NCBI GenBank assembly: GCA_029851415.1
Contig: CM056742.1
Location: 59,174,454 to 59,238,453, forward strand
Length of the DNA: 64,000 nucleotides
Direction: 5' to 3'
Source of the DNA: Eretmocerus hayati
Lineage: Eukaryota; Arthropoda; Insecta; Hymenoptera; Aphelinidae
Part shown: positions 7,758 to 18,368 of the stretch, in pieces
Layout: every line of letters starts with the position of its first letter
Numbering within the stretch: position 1 is the first letter of the stretch
Program-made: the position numbers and the translations under genes
Notes under the pieces: generated by a model
Databases searched by the model: none
The model's input: the letters and a program-made list of their open reading frames with translations, nothing else
Told to the model about the DNA's origin: nothing

Positions 7758-8247
7758 CTAGTCGCGTGAAATTTCGAGTACAAAGTCCAAATGTAGTATA
7801 TTGAAATTCCTTATAATGTGGTATATTTCCTGGAAATTACCACGATAAATGAAGAATTCTGTGACGGAAAAATGCCGATGTCTGGAGTAGTCGATCTCTA
7901 TCGGCGATTCACAGTATCGACGAGCCCCGAATAATTGGAGCTCGTCGCGATCTTCAACGTTTTCGAGTGTAAAGATTATGATGAAAGTCATGAAGTTCCC
8001 CGTTGTAAGGACGCCAATAACGTCCTGGAGGTCCTGGAGGCATTCTACGAAATATGCGACGTTTCGCGGCGAAGCTTGTCGTCTCATGCCGAGACCCGCC
8101 CACCATATATTCATTAAGAAGATTTGCTGGACTGTAAACGGAGGGGGAAAGAGAGAGATGTAGATAGTTGATATAACGTGACAATAGAGGATAGAAGAGA
8201 TTAATTTTTTGTTACTCACAGAGTTGGTGCTCGTTTTGTTGATGCAT
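7758..8247 (-). CDS. Two-exon hypothetical gene B (133 aa), join 8220-8247 and 7758-8131
   Basis: A 28-nt first exon (ATG 8247, MHQQNEHQL) ends in phase 1 at T|GTGAGT. An 88-bp intron (8132-8219) ends in CCGTTTACAG, and exon 2 is open to TAG 7758. The total of 402 nt is an exact codon multiple. Exon 2 alone also contains short ORFs in other frames that I treat as shadows. The product contains a hydrophobic NFMTFIIIFTLENV block and ends with RGNFQEIYHIIRNF and FVLEISRD. The C-terminal G-D/N-x2-EI ... V-x-EI pattern and the tiny phase-1 first exon match gene A. A minus-strand polyadenylation signal lies downstream near 7588-7593. Function unknown. Confidence 0.5.
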
Positions 8248-9465
8248 TTTTTCAAGAATATGGGAAGATCTGGTTTTGCTGTGGAAACACGTTAACTTCA
8301 CTCACGACAAAGTTGTATACTGAAGTCGAGCATGCGAAAAATTCGTATTTTTGCTCGAAGATGTAGAATATTTCTCTCATTATTAAATATAATTGACTCA
8401 AATTTGAAATGTCTGGGTCGGGGTGGGGAAAAAAGTTCTTTTCCAAAAGGCAAACGAAGGTACAGGTGCAAAAATGAGCGTGGTGATGCAGAAACAACGG
8501 GTCGAGAGAAGTTGCTCGACCGGTGTTTGTAGAAATTATTCAAAAAAAGTTCTCTGCGAAGTGAAAATACATTTTGAGCGAAGAATCGATAAATAGCTGG
8601 CTCGGGTAGAGAGCAACGGGCTTGACCGCTGCTCGCAGGAAATAATATTTCGAGCGAAGGCCAGGTATGAGAGAGAGAGAGGACTGAAGGATAGTCAGCG
8701 CGAAGGAGAGAGAGAGAGAGAGTAGCTGAAAGAGTGAAAGGCTTCTCTCAAAACTATGAGCTCGATATCTCAAATATTATTTGGATGATGGATATATATG
8801 TGAGCGGTCCAATCCCGTTATGCCGGGATGCCGAGCACGGAGAAGAGCAGTTGCCTATCCTCCCAATGTATTTCGTCAGTATCCCGCGCGCAACGATATT
8901 CGTATGGGCGGGAGTGAAAAAAAAGAAGGACTGGCGAGCGCGGATGAGTGAAAGATGCATGAGTGCAGTTGCCTATCCTTGCAATGCATTTGTCAGGATC
9001 CGCGCGCAATGCTTTTCTTATGGGGAAAAGTGAGAAAAAGGTTTGGCCTACTTCCTTTCCCCCGCTCTCTTCCCCTACTGAAATCCCCACGCTACTTCAC
9101 TTTTTCTGAAAGTTTAGCTTGATGAATACGAACATCCTTTTGCCTCATAAGTTTATCTGATATCAGAAATATGAATTCCACCTTTTGAGAGTCATGAGAT
9201 CAGGGATTACATGTCGAGGGAATATTCACCAAAATCTGAACGTAAAACGACTGGAGAAAGATTGAAAAGAATCTGTTTCAACTCTCGAGAGTCATGAGAT
9301 CAGGAAAAAGTATGTCGAGTAATTATTCTGCAAAATCTGAACGTGGAACGTATTGAAAAGGATTGATTACATCACAATTTGATCATTTGCTGTAATTTTG
9401 AATCAACTTGAGTTACTCACAATCTCTACTTCCTATCTGAGCAAACAAGCAGACAGTTCAAGCCG
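8248..9465. repeat. Intergenic region with (GA)n and two local tandem duplications
   Basis: I see no convincing gene here. (GA)n runs lie near 8670-8682 and 8707-8722. A 118-bp unit starting CAGTTGCCTATCC at 8848 is repeated, diverged, at 8966-9025. A 100-bp unit starting GAGAGTCATGAGATC at 9187 is repeated at 9287-9385. The many 60-100 codon frames in this interval have no features and overlap each other on both strands. Confidence 0.5.
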
Positions 9466-9633
9466 TCACAAGTTGACATTAACACCGGTGTGCAACATAC
9501 AGTCATCGAGCCAGCGGTCTCCAACAGCGTCATAGTCATTGCTAGACAGAAGATGTGAAACGCACAATAGTCGCTCGAAGAAGAGATTGGGCCCTGTGAT
9601 ATCCGCAAGCGACAGATCTATCGCGCCCGTCAT
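9466..9633 (-). CDS. Possible small ORF (55 aa)
   Basis: ATG 9633 opens a 55-codon frame (MTGAIDLSLADITGPN...) to TGA 9466-9468. The composition looks protein-like (LFFERLLCVSHLLSS, then DRWLDDCMLHT), unlike the other frames in this stretch, and a GTGAGT lies just downstream on the same strand. No homolog or promoter is recognised; it could equally be chance or one exon of something larger. Confidence 0.2.
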   Translation of the reverse strand: MTGAIDLSLADITGPNLFFERLLCVSHLLSSNDYDAVGDRWLDDCMLHTGVNVNL

Positions 9634-10195
9634 TCAATCTCCCCTAATCACCATCATGAGTATTGCCAGCTCTACCTTCATCCAAAGCAGATGAAAAAGG
9701 TAGTGAAGTCTCTACGTTCGCGACACTGTACTTTGACATTTGTCTCGCTCGGCGTAGAACAAAGATTACCGAACGCGCTATTAGTGAAAGTAGATAGTCG
9801 CGCTTCTGGGTGGTATTCCCGCCTCAATATTATAAGACAGTATTCTGTACAGCGAAATGTCATGGTATGTATGACACGCTATGTACATACAGAGGCCGCG
9901 GCTTGCTACAACAATTAGTAGTAGCGCAGCTGAGCAACTACGTTCGTCAATCACTGTTTTCTCATGGAAATAATACATAGAGCTCTATATGAACAAAAAA
10001 CGAAAATAGCTGCAGCCCATCGAGTTTTGTCACCTACTTTGACAGCAGCTTCGGGGATCTATCAAAAAGGCCCGGGCTGAATAGTTGATACAATTCACAC
10101 ATACTCTTGCGACACGTGTTGTACCGGGGCTGTAATTCGCAATATTCGTTACAAATACATACGAGAGAAGGGATGAAGGGCTTTAAGCGGTGGTG
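9634..10195. other. No gene seen between 9634 and 10195
   Basis: Only short overlapping frames are present, with no splice-site or domain support. The interval probably contains the promoter and leader of the spliced gene that starts at 10196, but no clear TATA box is visible. Confidence 0.3.
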
Positions 10196-11799
10196 ATGGA
10201 TACCGAGCATTCAGTTCCGATGAGACTTGCAACAGAGAACTTCCGTCGCTCGCACATTCTCATGATGGATAGGCAAGAGTTGTGCGATTTCCAACGAATA
10301 GTGATCCGTTTGATTAGTTATGTTGCGACTTGGTCAGAACGCCCTGGTGTCCGGCGGCAGTGTCGTGCTCATCGTGAGAGATTGTGCAATCGGAGATCTA
10401 ATTTTGAATATCTTTCACGCGTATTCCGCTGGGTCCTCTCAACTTGCCGATTCCGTGAAATTGCCCGTCTCCACAGAATTTCCTTCCAATCAAATCGGCA
10501 CGCGGTCATCAGTGCAGCAGAACTTGTCAGCGGGAGAGGCATGCAGAGTCCCCCTGTCTTGAGAATTTTGATGGAGGACTATGAAGAAATGAGAGGTAAG
10601 CAGAGAGAAACCGTATGAAATTCTACAATGATCGTTTAGATGCAGAACCCTTCCGAGATACAAAATTGACGACCTTTTATTTTCGGGGGGCTGCCCCCCG
10701 AACCCCCCACGGCCAGGGGCTCCGCCCCTGGACCCCGGCTACTTTTTCAACTCTTATTTCACGTGATGATAAGCCCATTCCGATATCAACTGTAAACCTT
10801 TCCTATTCTGATTCTCTGGCGTGGCAAGTTTGGAGATACAGGATGTTTCATGTCGTGTCTGCTAGGGTCAGGAGAGTGGTGATTTTTTCGATTCGGAGGT
10901 CGAGATGAATTGACCCATGATTGATCTCCCAACTTATACTTGGTGTTCCACTGATCGGCCAAAATCATGGAAGTATTGCAGGGAAAGAAGGTGAAGACCG
11001 GTACCTTTCAGCATATGGAAAATAGAGCTCAATCTCGTTCGTAGATATATTTGCGTAAAATGCCGAGACACGCGCGTTCAAGTTAGACTATAACAAGTGC
11101 GCGTACAAATTGTGTTTTTCCTTGTTATACCTTTCAAGTGCAGAATTGCGAGACATCCGTGTCACGGGGTGCAGCATTTTACGCTAATTTTTATGCTTCG
11201 TTGGAACAGACATTGGGAATAAAAGATTAAATCTTATTGCAGCACTGAATGCATTATTGGAGCCTATTTCCCCACCAAGCGGAAATGATAACTACGATAG
11301 CGATGATACCTACTTCGAAGAAGCTGAGAGAAATACTACGCTAACCCAGCCACCGCGCTCACAAGATTCTACTGAGCAAAATCGCGAAGATGATTCGACG
11401 ATTGAAATTGATGATGGGAATGATGGTGATGCAACGACACGAGGCCCATTGGTTGGCAATAGTGACGATCCCGGGTCATCGGTAGCCGACCAAGAGGTCC
11501 TTGGAGGTAACCCATTTGCTTCCGCGGAATCAGACGCTGAAAGTGAACTACTGGCTCATCACAGGTCGAACGACGATCATGAAAGCGACGTTTATTTTGA
11601 ATCATCGTCATCATCGGATGAGAATTACGATGAGCATGACATTGGGATTTTGAGGAGCCGTCCCAGGGAAAAATTAGCAACTCTCCTGGTGCGCGACTAT
11701 CCTGAGCCGGCAACCGACGCTTGGCGAGCCATCGGCCAGGAAGATGCTGATTGGACGAGTATGTCGCGGAATCTGATCGGGGAGGAGGGAAGAAGATAA
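10196..11799 (+). CDS. Two-exon hypothetical gene C (318 aa), join 10196-10595 and 11243-11799
   Basis: Exon 1 starts at ATG 10196 (MDTEHSVPMRLA) and ends at GAGAG|GTAAGC in phase 1. The next strong acceptor, TCTTATTGCAG at 11242, opens a frame that continues from phase 1 without shift, and the total of 957 nt is an exact codon multiple. The N-terminal third is Arg-rich and probably helical; the C-terminal half is very acidic (DDTYFEEAE, a Ser run before DENYDEHD) and ends LIGEEGRR. It resembles proteins with a basic nucleic-acid-binding half and an acidic, disordered half, but I recognise no family. The 647-bp intron holds the GC-rich hairpin pair at 10685-10731. Gene D follows 131 bp downstream on the same strand. 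Confidence 0.5.
10685..10731. repeat. Two adjacent GC-rich perfect hairpins
   Basis: GGGGGGCTGCCCCCC (10685-10699) and CCAGGGGCTCCGCCCCTGG (10713-10731) each form a perfect stem with a 3-base loop, separated by 13 bases of C-rich sequence. The surroundings are AT-rich. They lie in the intron of gene C. A similar small GGGGCGAAGCCCC hairpin occurs near 23471. Confidence 0.7.
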
Positions 11800-11930
11800 G
11801 AACAAAACAGCGAGAGACAAGATAATAGCACCAATAGCGTTATCGAGGCTGCTATCGAAACACCCTTTTGGGTGTTAGGAAATTCTCGCATTAGTTCTGT
11901 GGCACCCACCGACTGCATCGCATATACGCT

Positions 11931-13345
11931 ATGGCCAATCGCGAATATTCAAGTTCTTTGTCGGACAAAGATTGGTTCGATGATTTGAATATTCAACCAA
12001 TCTTCGACTCCCAGGAGGAGTACACCCGATTTCTCGCGGAAATGGGCATTGACGAGGAACGTTTCCTCTTAGATATAAGTGATTGTACGCCGAAAGTGAA
12101 AAGCGATAGGTGTAGCGATAGTGGAAGCAGGACCATCAAATCCGCTAGTGATTCAAGGAGGTGAAGAGCGGCCGGTGGTTGAAGTAGAAGCAAAACCAGT
12201 GGTGGATACAGACCAGAAAAATCGCGCGGTACCGCTCAAGGTGCCCGAAGCAACAACAGCGAACCTGCTATCACCACCGCCGTTGGTACCAATCGCTTCG
12301 CAACCAGGCCCCAGTGAACCAGAGCAATCTAAGCAGCAACCTGGCCCCAGTGGAACAAAGCATTTTAGGCAGCGTGGGACCAAGAGAAGATCACCCATTA
12401 AAGAAAAACATGCAAATCAATCCGGGTGAGTACAACAATCAGCGAAAAAAAACCAGAATCTGATGAACTAGCGAGATTACTCGCGAAATTGCCCAAGGTG
12501 ACGGAGGTCATTCGAACGGTAGAAATAGAAAGGTTTCAGTACCTTGAAATAACACTTCAACGGGCCCCCGAACATGCCGGGCCGCAGGCTCTGAACAGGG
12601 TCTTCGCTCACGAGAATCAGCCAGATATCGAGATTGAGAGGCAGGCGACTCTCCTTCGGCACGACCCGGTGAATCTCAATGAAAGATGCCCGCTACCGAT
12701 ACAAATATCGGATTATGCGAATAATGACATTTTCACCGATTATTCCTATAAAAACACGGTGACCGCAACACTTGGGTTGCAGCTAACAGATCTGACTGCT
12801 TATGGCGATGCCATAATGAAGTCTGCTTCCGCGATACCTACGGCGCATAGCAGCGAATATGATGAGATGCTCACAGAACGAGCAGTTTTTTATGCAAAGT
12901 CGCAGGAAATGATTGAGGCAAACAGGAGACTGCTGGAGTGCGAGTTGCTCCACTTATCGATGCCGGAGTTTTTTTCCAATGTCAAACTTATCCCTTTCCC
13001 AAAAACTTTGGGAGACGTGGATGTGGATAAACTTAGAGACATCAAGACCATCGAGGCAACACAACGGATTCTGATTCAACTACAAGCAATTATTGTAGGA
13101 TAGTGAGTACTACCAATACTTCAAGTTAGATAAAATAACATGTCTATAGCCTTACCATTCTTTTCAGCATGTACCAGTATGATAATGCCATGGCCGAGGT
13201 GGCTTTGATAACCAACGTAGAAACTTACGCAAAACGCACAGGGAACACGACTGTTCCATTCGGGAACACGGGCTTTTACAAGTTTATCCCCGTTGAAAAT
13301 TTCGAACGAATAATTCGTGATCGTGTACAACGAAATAATGAATAA
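11931..13345 (+). CDS. Three-exon hypothetical gene D (355 aa), join 11931-12160, 12443-13102, 13168-13345
   Basis: Exon 1 starts at ATG 11931 (MANREYSSSLSDKDWFDDL). Exons 2 and 3 join across a clear 65-bp intron (TA|GTGAGT ... TTCTTTTCAG), giving GY-MYQYDNAMAEVAL and a stop at 13343-13345. The exon 1-2 junction (AG|GTGAAG to AACAATCAG, 282 bp) has weaker sites but keeps phase exactly, and the total of 1068 nt is a codon multiple. The first intron is itself open in another frame and Pro-rich (PGPSEPEQ repeated), so a retained-intron form or a frameshift is the alternative. The product has a long helical middle (exon 2) and an acidic start. No family recognised. It lies just after gene C and may be co-regulated. 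Confidence 0.5.
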
Positions 13346-13626
13346 ATTGGATGATTACATATATGATGTTTTTTTTCAGATACTCCAATATCCCATGGCG
13401 GACTAGGCCTACTGGGGATACCGCCATCGCTCTTCACTCCTCGTCGGCGAAATTGCTCTTGAGGTGTGAAGGGCGAGAAAAAGAACGGGCCTGCGTACCT
13501 ACCGCCAGGTGGTCAGGAAAAGGTACGGGTAACGTTTCTGTTGCACTCTTTTGCAGCGATCATTGGAAATAACGGCCGGATTCCTCACCATCTGCCAACC
13601 CCGCGACCGTTTTTTTCTGCGGATGA

Positions 13627-13661
<35 letters not shown>

Positions 13662-14879
13662 AAAACCAGTAAAGGGGGGGGGATAACGAAGCACCGTCTC
13701 CCTTCGTTGCAAAGAGCAGGGGGCCAACCCTTCATCCGCGGCATCAGCACCACCCTCAGGAGGGGCGCAACCGTCCACCTGCGGGAGGGAATGAGGGTGC
13801 GCATAGTCCGCGGGGGTGGGTTACCCAGGTGCCACCTACTTCACAGACATTCGAGGGTGGGCAACCTTGCACGAGCAGGTGCACCTGCTGCAGGAGGTAT
13901 AGGAGATTGCACCCCCCGCGAAGTACGAGGGTCACACACAATGGGTGCGGGGGTGGACATACCAAAGGGGAGCACCCTTCCAAAACCCATCAGAGGGGAG
14001 CAAACAATGGGTTATGGGTAACCGAAGTACGAGGGTCACACATAATGAGTGCGGGGGTGGGCATACCAAAGGGGAGCACCCTTCCGAAACCCATCAGAGG
14101 GAAGCAAACAATGGGTTATGGGTTACAGCCAGACGCGGGGGCGGACGACAGGTGGAGGGAGGAGGGGGGCGGGGAGGAGTGGGGGTTTGTTTTGACTCGC
14201 GGTAGTGGCCCCCTTACTACTGTGGAGATTCTGATTATTTCCTGAAAATTCGAGTGTATGAAAATTGAATGAAATCCTGGTATCAACCAATCGATAGATT
14301 GACCAATGAAACCATATCTTAGACAATCCGAATTGCAGTAAAACAACAGAGGAGAAAAAAAATTCGTGTGCGTTTGAGAAACGCGTAAGGAACGAAGTTC
14401 CAAAATTTGCCTCGATGAGATGTGTCGAAGAGCCATTAAAGTCTAAAACTTTGATCGACTCAAAACTGAGTTTCTAGCTTTTCAATGCTCATCATGTAGC
14501 GATACCGATGAAGATGCACACCGATAAGCCCCTGAGTGATTGAGAGAGTTTGCATCATTTTTTCAAGTATTATGCACTATTATGTAAATAAAGTGACGAG
14601 TCCTTGGCCTTGAGTGAACTCTTTAGAAGATTATGGCGGGGGACATAAAGAGCTTCTAAATTTGAATCTGAATCCTCACAACTTGATTTAGGTTCACAGG
14701 AAGCATCAGAGCTGATTGAATATTAAGAAGAGAACTTTCTTGGGATTCACTGAATCTTTGGATTTAAGATGTCACGATGAAACTTCGTACTTTTTAGATA
14801 GCGAAGCAATGTCTTATTCGTCCGGACTTTGAATTCTGCCCAGAGGAACTCATAGATATCACTCTCATCATTGTATATC
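13346..14879. repeat. (AT)n and GC-rich tandem-duplicated spacer
   Basis: An (AT)n run spans about 13628-13657. Bases 13660-14190 are strongly G-rich on the plus strand and contain a 104-bp unit starting AAGTACGAGGGTCACACA at 13921 and again at 14025, nearly identical. Frames are open here on several strands because the sequence is G-rich and stop-poor; none has protein features. From 14240 to 14880 I see nothing beyond unique AT-rich sequence. Confidence 0.6.
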
Positions 14880-14881
14880 TA

Positions 14882-15819
14882 AGGTAAGTGTACCCAACTT
14901 GCTCCATATGCCGATCTCGGGGATGGGCACTCCTTAGCCTCCCGGGAATTTCTTTCCACGTTTGTTATGTTGAAATATGAGAAAGTAAGTAGTTTGCGTC
15001 GACCTCGAATCATTCCAGCGTTCTCCAGAAAATCTAGAGTGATTTTTCTATTTTTCGTGATTGCTTAGCTAAGAAAGCACCGAGGGAATTGGGTTCAGTG
15101 GAATCGGTGCCAAATTCTTTGAGTTCAACCAATTTTGACGTATTAGCGCATTCAATTCCTTGTTTCAAGACCTTCAAAATCCATTTTTGAAAATTGCGAA
15201 ATTTGGATATGGAGCTGTTCCATGAGCAAAACACGGAGACGATTTGGAAACAAGGATGCCAACATCGGAGTGTACCTAACATGCCCCCATATGTTTATCT
15301 CGAAAGGGCGTGCAGAACGACTTTCCTTACCACTCAGAACGTGTTCATCACGTCAAAATGGGTCAGAGATAGTGTTTCGAACCACCGAAAAGCTCCAAAT
15401 GTGCGTGCACGTCGATGAAAACACTTTATCGCTGAATTTCATAATTTATTTCGGAAGAATTGAGACAGTTCGGCTCCAGTTGATCCAAATTGGACGTGGT
15501 TCAGTGCATTTTGAAGGTCTTTAAACAAGCTCCAGAGAGATCTAAAGCACGTTGAAACCTAGTTGAACTGAACCAAAGTTATTAAGAAAAAGGCTTAATG
15601 GGGGCAAGTTGGGTACACACTTTTGTAAACGCTCAAAAATCACCTTCTGGGAGAGTTCAAACAGTTTGGCTCCAGTTGTTTTAAATTGAATTTACCTTAA
15701 CTTATTCTGAAGGTCCTGAGACAAGCTTGAAAATGAGCTAAAGTACGTTGGAGAATATGGAAGTCGGCCAAAGTTATTAAGAAAATGGCTTGATGGGGGC
15801 AAGTTGGGTACACTGACCT
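14882..15819. mobile_element. 938-bp non-autonomous DNA transposon (MITE) with TA target duplication
   Basis: The ends are inverted repeats: AGGTAAGTGTACCCAACTTG at the left and the complement of AGGTCAGTGTACCCAACTTG at the right, each flanked by TA (14880-14881 and 15820-15821). Near 15597-15624 a second, internal copy of the right end (GGGGGCAAGTTGGGTACAC) occurs, with the ~180 bp before it also duplicated, so the right end has been doubled. No transposase is seen. The TA duplication fits a Tc1/mariner-type mobiliser, which is inference. Related diverged sequence (GGCTC-x-AGTTGATC, then GAGCT-x-AAG) lies at 36570-36690 in the inverted-duplication arms. Confidence 0.7.
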
Positions 15820-15981
15820 TATATATGATGAATTCCACGCCAAAGCGACCTACGGAAAGGGGTCATCTCTCAGATTCTTCTTTAACCTCTTTCATTCGAT
15901 TCTATGGCCCAAAATAGGAACTTCGGACCACCTATGGGGTCCAAAAAAAATTTCTCCTCTCCATTGCACGCACATCCGTAG

Positions 15982-17451
15982 ACAGACCGAAAATTCATCG
16001 TGTAAAAATCGATGCTCTTTTATTCACGAAATTGGGGATATTTCGAGTTTTTGAATAGCTATCGATTTGCGGGTTGCGGCATCTCAAAGGGCATCAAAAA
16101 ACCTTTCGAAAACAGTGTCGGAAATCCCTTCTCTGTGATTTGGGGGCCTCCTGGAGGCAAAACAGAAGTTTTTCACCAAAACGTTGATTCCTCAGAAGGC
16201 CATTTTTTCTTCCTAAGAATCAGATATTTGACGTAAAATTTTGCGTTCTTTCGGAAAAAATGGGTTTTAGAGAAGTTTGGGGCGATCCAAGTGACTTATG
16301 AGCCATTTTTTGGAAATTTGATTTCTTCGGTTTCAGAAAAAGGCGATTTTCTGCGCATGCGCATGAACGTAGCTTCTCGACCCTACTTTCAATGGGAAGC
16401 TGACAAAATTTCCTATAAGAAAACTACCCGCAAAGTTGAAATTCATGCACTGAAACGGGATCTGCAACGATTAATTATATCGAATCGAAATCACATGAAA
16501 ATTCAGCTCATTAACGCTTCTGTGGCGCCTGCTGAGATGACACATTTACGAGATCTCCTCGGGACTCAATTTTGAGTACGAAATTGACCTGAAAAAAATT
16601 CGGACCACATTGTTTCAACGAAAAATTGTATGAACTTTCAAAATATGCGATGAATAACCCCGTTTTAGGCGAACCCGAGGTGCTACATTCAATTTCTCGC
16701 CAGAGAATACGATATTTCACATTCCTAATTGCGGAAACTTGAATGTAGCACCTCGGGTCCGCCTCAAACGGGGTTTTTCATCGCATATTTTGAAAGTTCA
16801 TACAATTTTACGTTGAAACCATGTGGTCCGAATTTTTTTTCAGGTCAACTTCGTACTCAAAATTGAGTCCCGAGGAGATCTCGTAAATGTTCCATCTCAG
16901 CAGGCGCCACAAAGGCGTTAATGGGCTGAATTTCCATGTGATTTCGATTCGATATAATTAATCGTTGCAGATCCCGTTTCAGTGCATGAATTTCAACTTT
17001 GCGGGTAGTTTTTTCACAGGAAATTTTGCCAGCTTTCCATTGAAAGTGGGGTCGGAAGTCTACGTTTGTGTGCATGCGCAGAAAATCGCTTTTTTCTGAA
17101 ACCGAAAAAATCAAATTTCCAAAAAATGAATAATAAGTCACTTGGATCGCCCCAAACTTCTCTGAAACCCATTTTCCCCGAAAGAACTCAAAATTTCACG
17201 TCAAATATCTGATTTTCAGGAAATAAAAAAATGGCTTTTTGAAGAATCAGCATTTTAGTGAAAAACACTGTTTTGCCTTCAGGAGGCCCCCAAATCACAG
17301 AGAAGGGATTTCCGACACTGTTTTCGAAAGGTTCTTTGATGCCCTTTCAGATGCCGCAACCCGCAAATTGATAGCTATTGAAAAACTCGAAATATTCTCA
17401 TTTTCGTGAATAAAAGCGCATCGATTTTTACACGATGAATCTTCGGTCTGT
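15982..17451. mobile_element. 1.47-kb full-length palindrome (fold-back element)
   Basis: Sequence from ACAGACCG at 15982 is mirrored to CGGTCTGT ending 17451, with the symmetry centre near 16716 and almost no loop. The arms are clearly diverged but still aligned base for base over most of their length, so this is an old element. A 94-codon frame exists in both arms (16291-16575 plus, 16857-17141 minus). The two copies differ at about 17 residues, mostly by replacement changes, so I do not treat them as genes. No target duplication is obvious. Confidence 0.75.
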
Positions 17452-17779
17452 TCAGCGTCCGGACGATCCTCTGAAATTCGTAGGAGACGGAGTTTTGATG
17501 AGGTGAAGCGTAGGAGAGAAAGCGTGTCGGGAAAACACATAACAGACTTTTCATACGCACATACACGGACGAAGGTACAGGAAGATGGGCCCTTCAAATG
17601 TCTCAGAAGCCTCTGAGAGGGGAAGTGTGACCCCAAATCGATAGATTCTGGCAAGAGGAAAAGTTGGAGCATTATTATGATGAGAGGAACTTCGTTGAGG
17701 GAAATATTGAATCGAATAGAAAAATTGATCAAAAAATTGCTGGACCAAGAACAAAGATTTCTCTTCAGAGGAACCAAAA

Positions 17780-17802
17780 GAGAGAGAGAGAGAGAGAGGG
17801 GG
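17780..17802 (+). repeat. (GA)n/G-run low complexity
   Basis: A GAGAGAGA run followed by seven G lies just upstream of the Vps34 exon. It makes the flanking frame look longer than the exon really is. Confidence 0.7.
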
Positions 17803-17895
17803 GGATTGAAGGGGAGAAGAAATACCGAAATCTTCCGAGAATTCCCCAAAACCACTAGTCTCCTACAGAACTTGATCTCTTTTTCATCATTACAG

Positions 17896-18368
17896 GATCC
17901 AAGATCCGATCAAGATGTCCTTCATACGGGAGAGTCGCGCCAATGCCTGGCAAGTTTCCTAGTTCGTCGAGCTTGCGAGAATTCAACACTTGCCAATAAT
18001 CTATTCTGGTATCTATCTATCGAATGTGAGGAACAGACTGATTCTGTCTCGAGTGCTAAACAAGATGGTCACGTCAGGGAAATGTATGTGACTGTGATGA
18101 AAATGTTCACAGACGCACTATCTAATGGAGATATTTTGTGGCAAGAGAGACGAGCTTTCATAGACCGACAGAAAATTTTCATTGATGAGCTCATCTCTCT
18201 CATCAAAATGGTTGCGAGAGAAAGTGGAAACCGCCGTAAGAAAACGGACAAATTGAGGACATTATTATCAGATTCTGATACTTCGCCGAGAATCAACTTC
18301 TCGAATTTTGGAGCTATACCTTTTCCACTCGATCCTACGATATTAATCAAAGGGATAATACCAGAGAA
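17896..18368 (+). CDS. Vps34: Internal exon of class III phosphatidylinositol 3-kinase (Vps34/PIK3C3)
   Basis: The exon is bounded by CATCATTACAG at 17895 and AA|GTGAGT at 18368. It reads FLVRRACENSTLAN, LFWYLSIECEEQ, VARESGNRRKKTDKL and IPFPLDP...KGIIPEK. These are the C-terminal part of the helical (PIK) domain and the lead-in to the kinase domain of Vps34, which makes phosphatidylinositol 3-phosphate in endosome and autophagy membranes. It starts in phase 0 and ends in phase 2, with no stop. I could not find the preceding C2/helical exons upstream or the kinase exons (the ATP-binding and DRH regions) downstream in this window. The 1.47-kb palindrome ends only 445 bp upstream. It is either an exon between very large, transposon-filled introns or an isolated duplicated exon. 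Confidence 0.85.

Noticed and set aside
11369..11713. Minus-strand frame opposite gene C
   Set aside because: It is antisense to the acidic GAT/GAC-rich exon and disappears when the spliced plus-strand gene is accepted.
16291..17141. A 94-codon frame present in both arms of the palindrome
   Set aside because: The two copies differ mainly by amino-acid-changing substitutions and have no relation to known proteins. Duplicated openness follows from the mirror structure.
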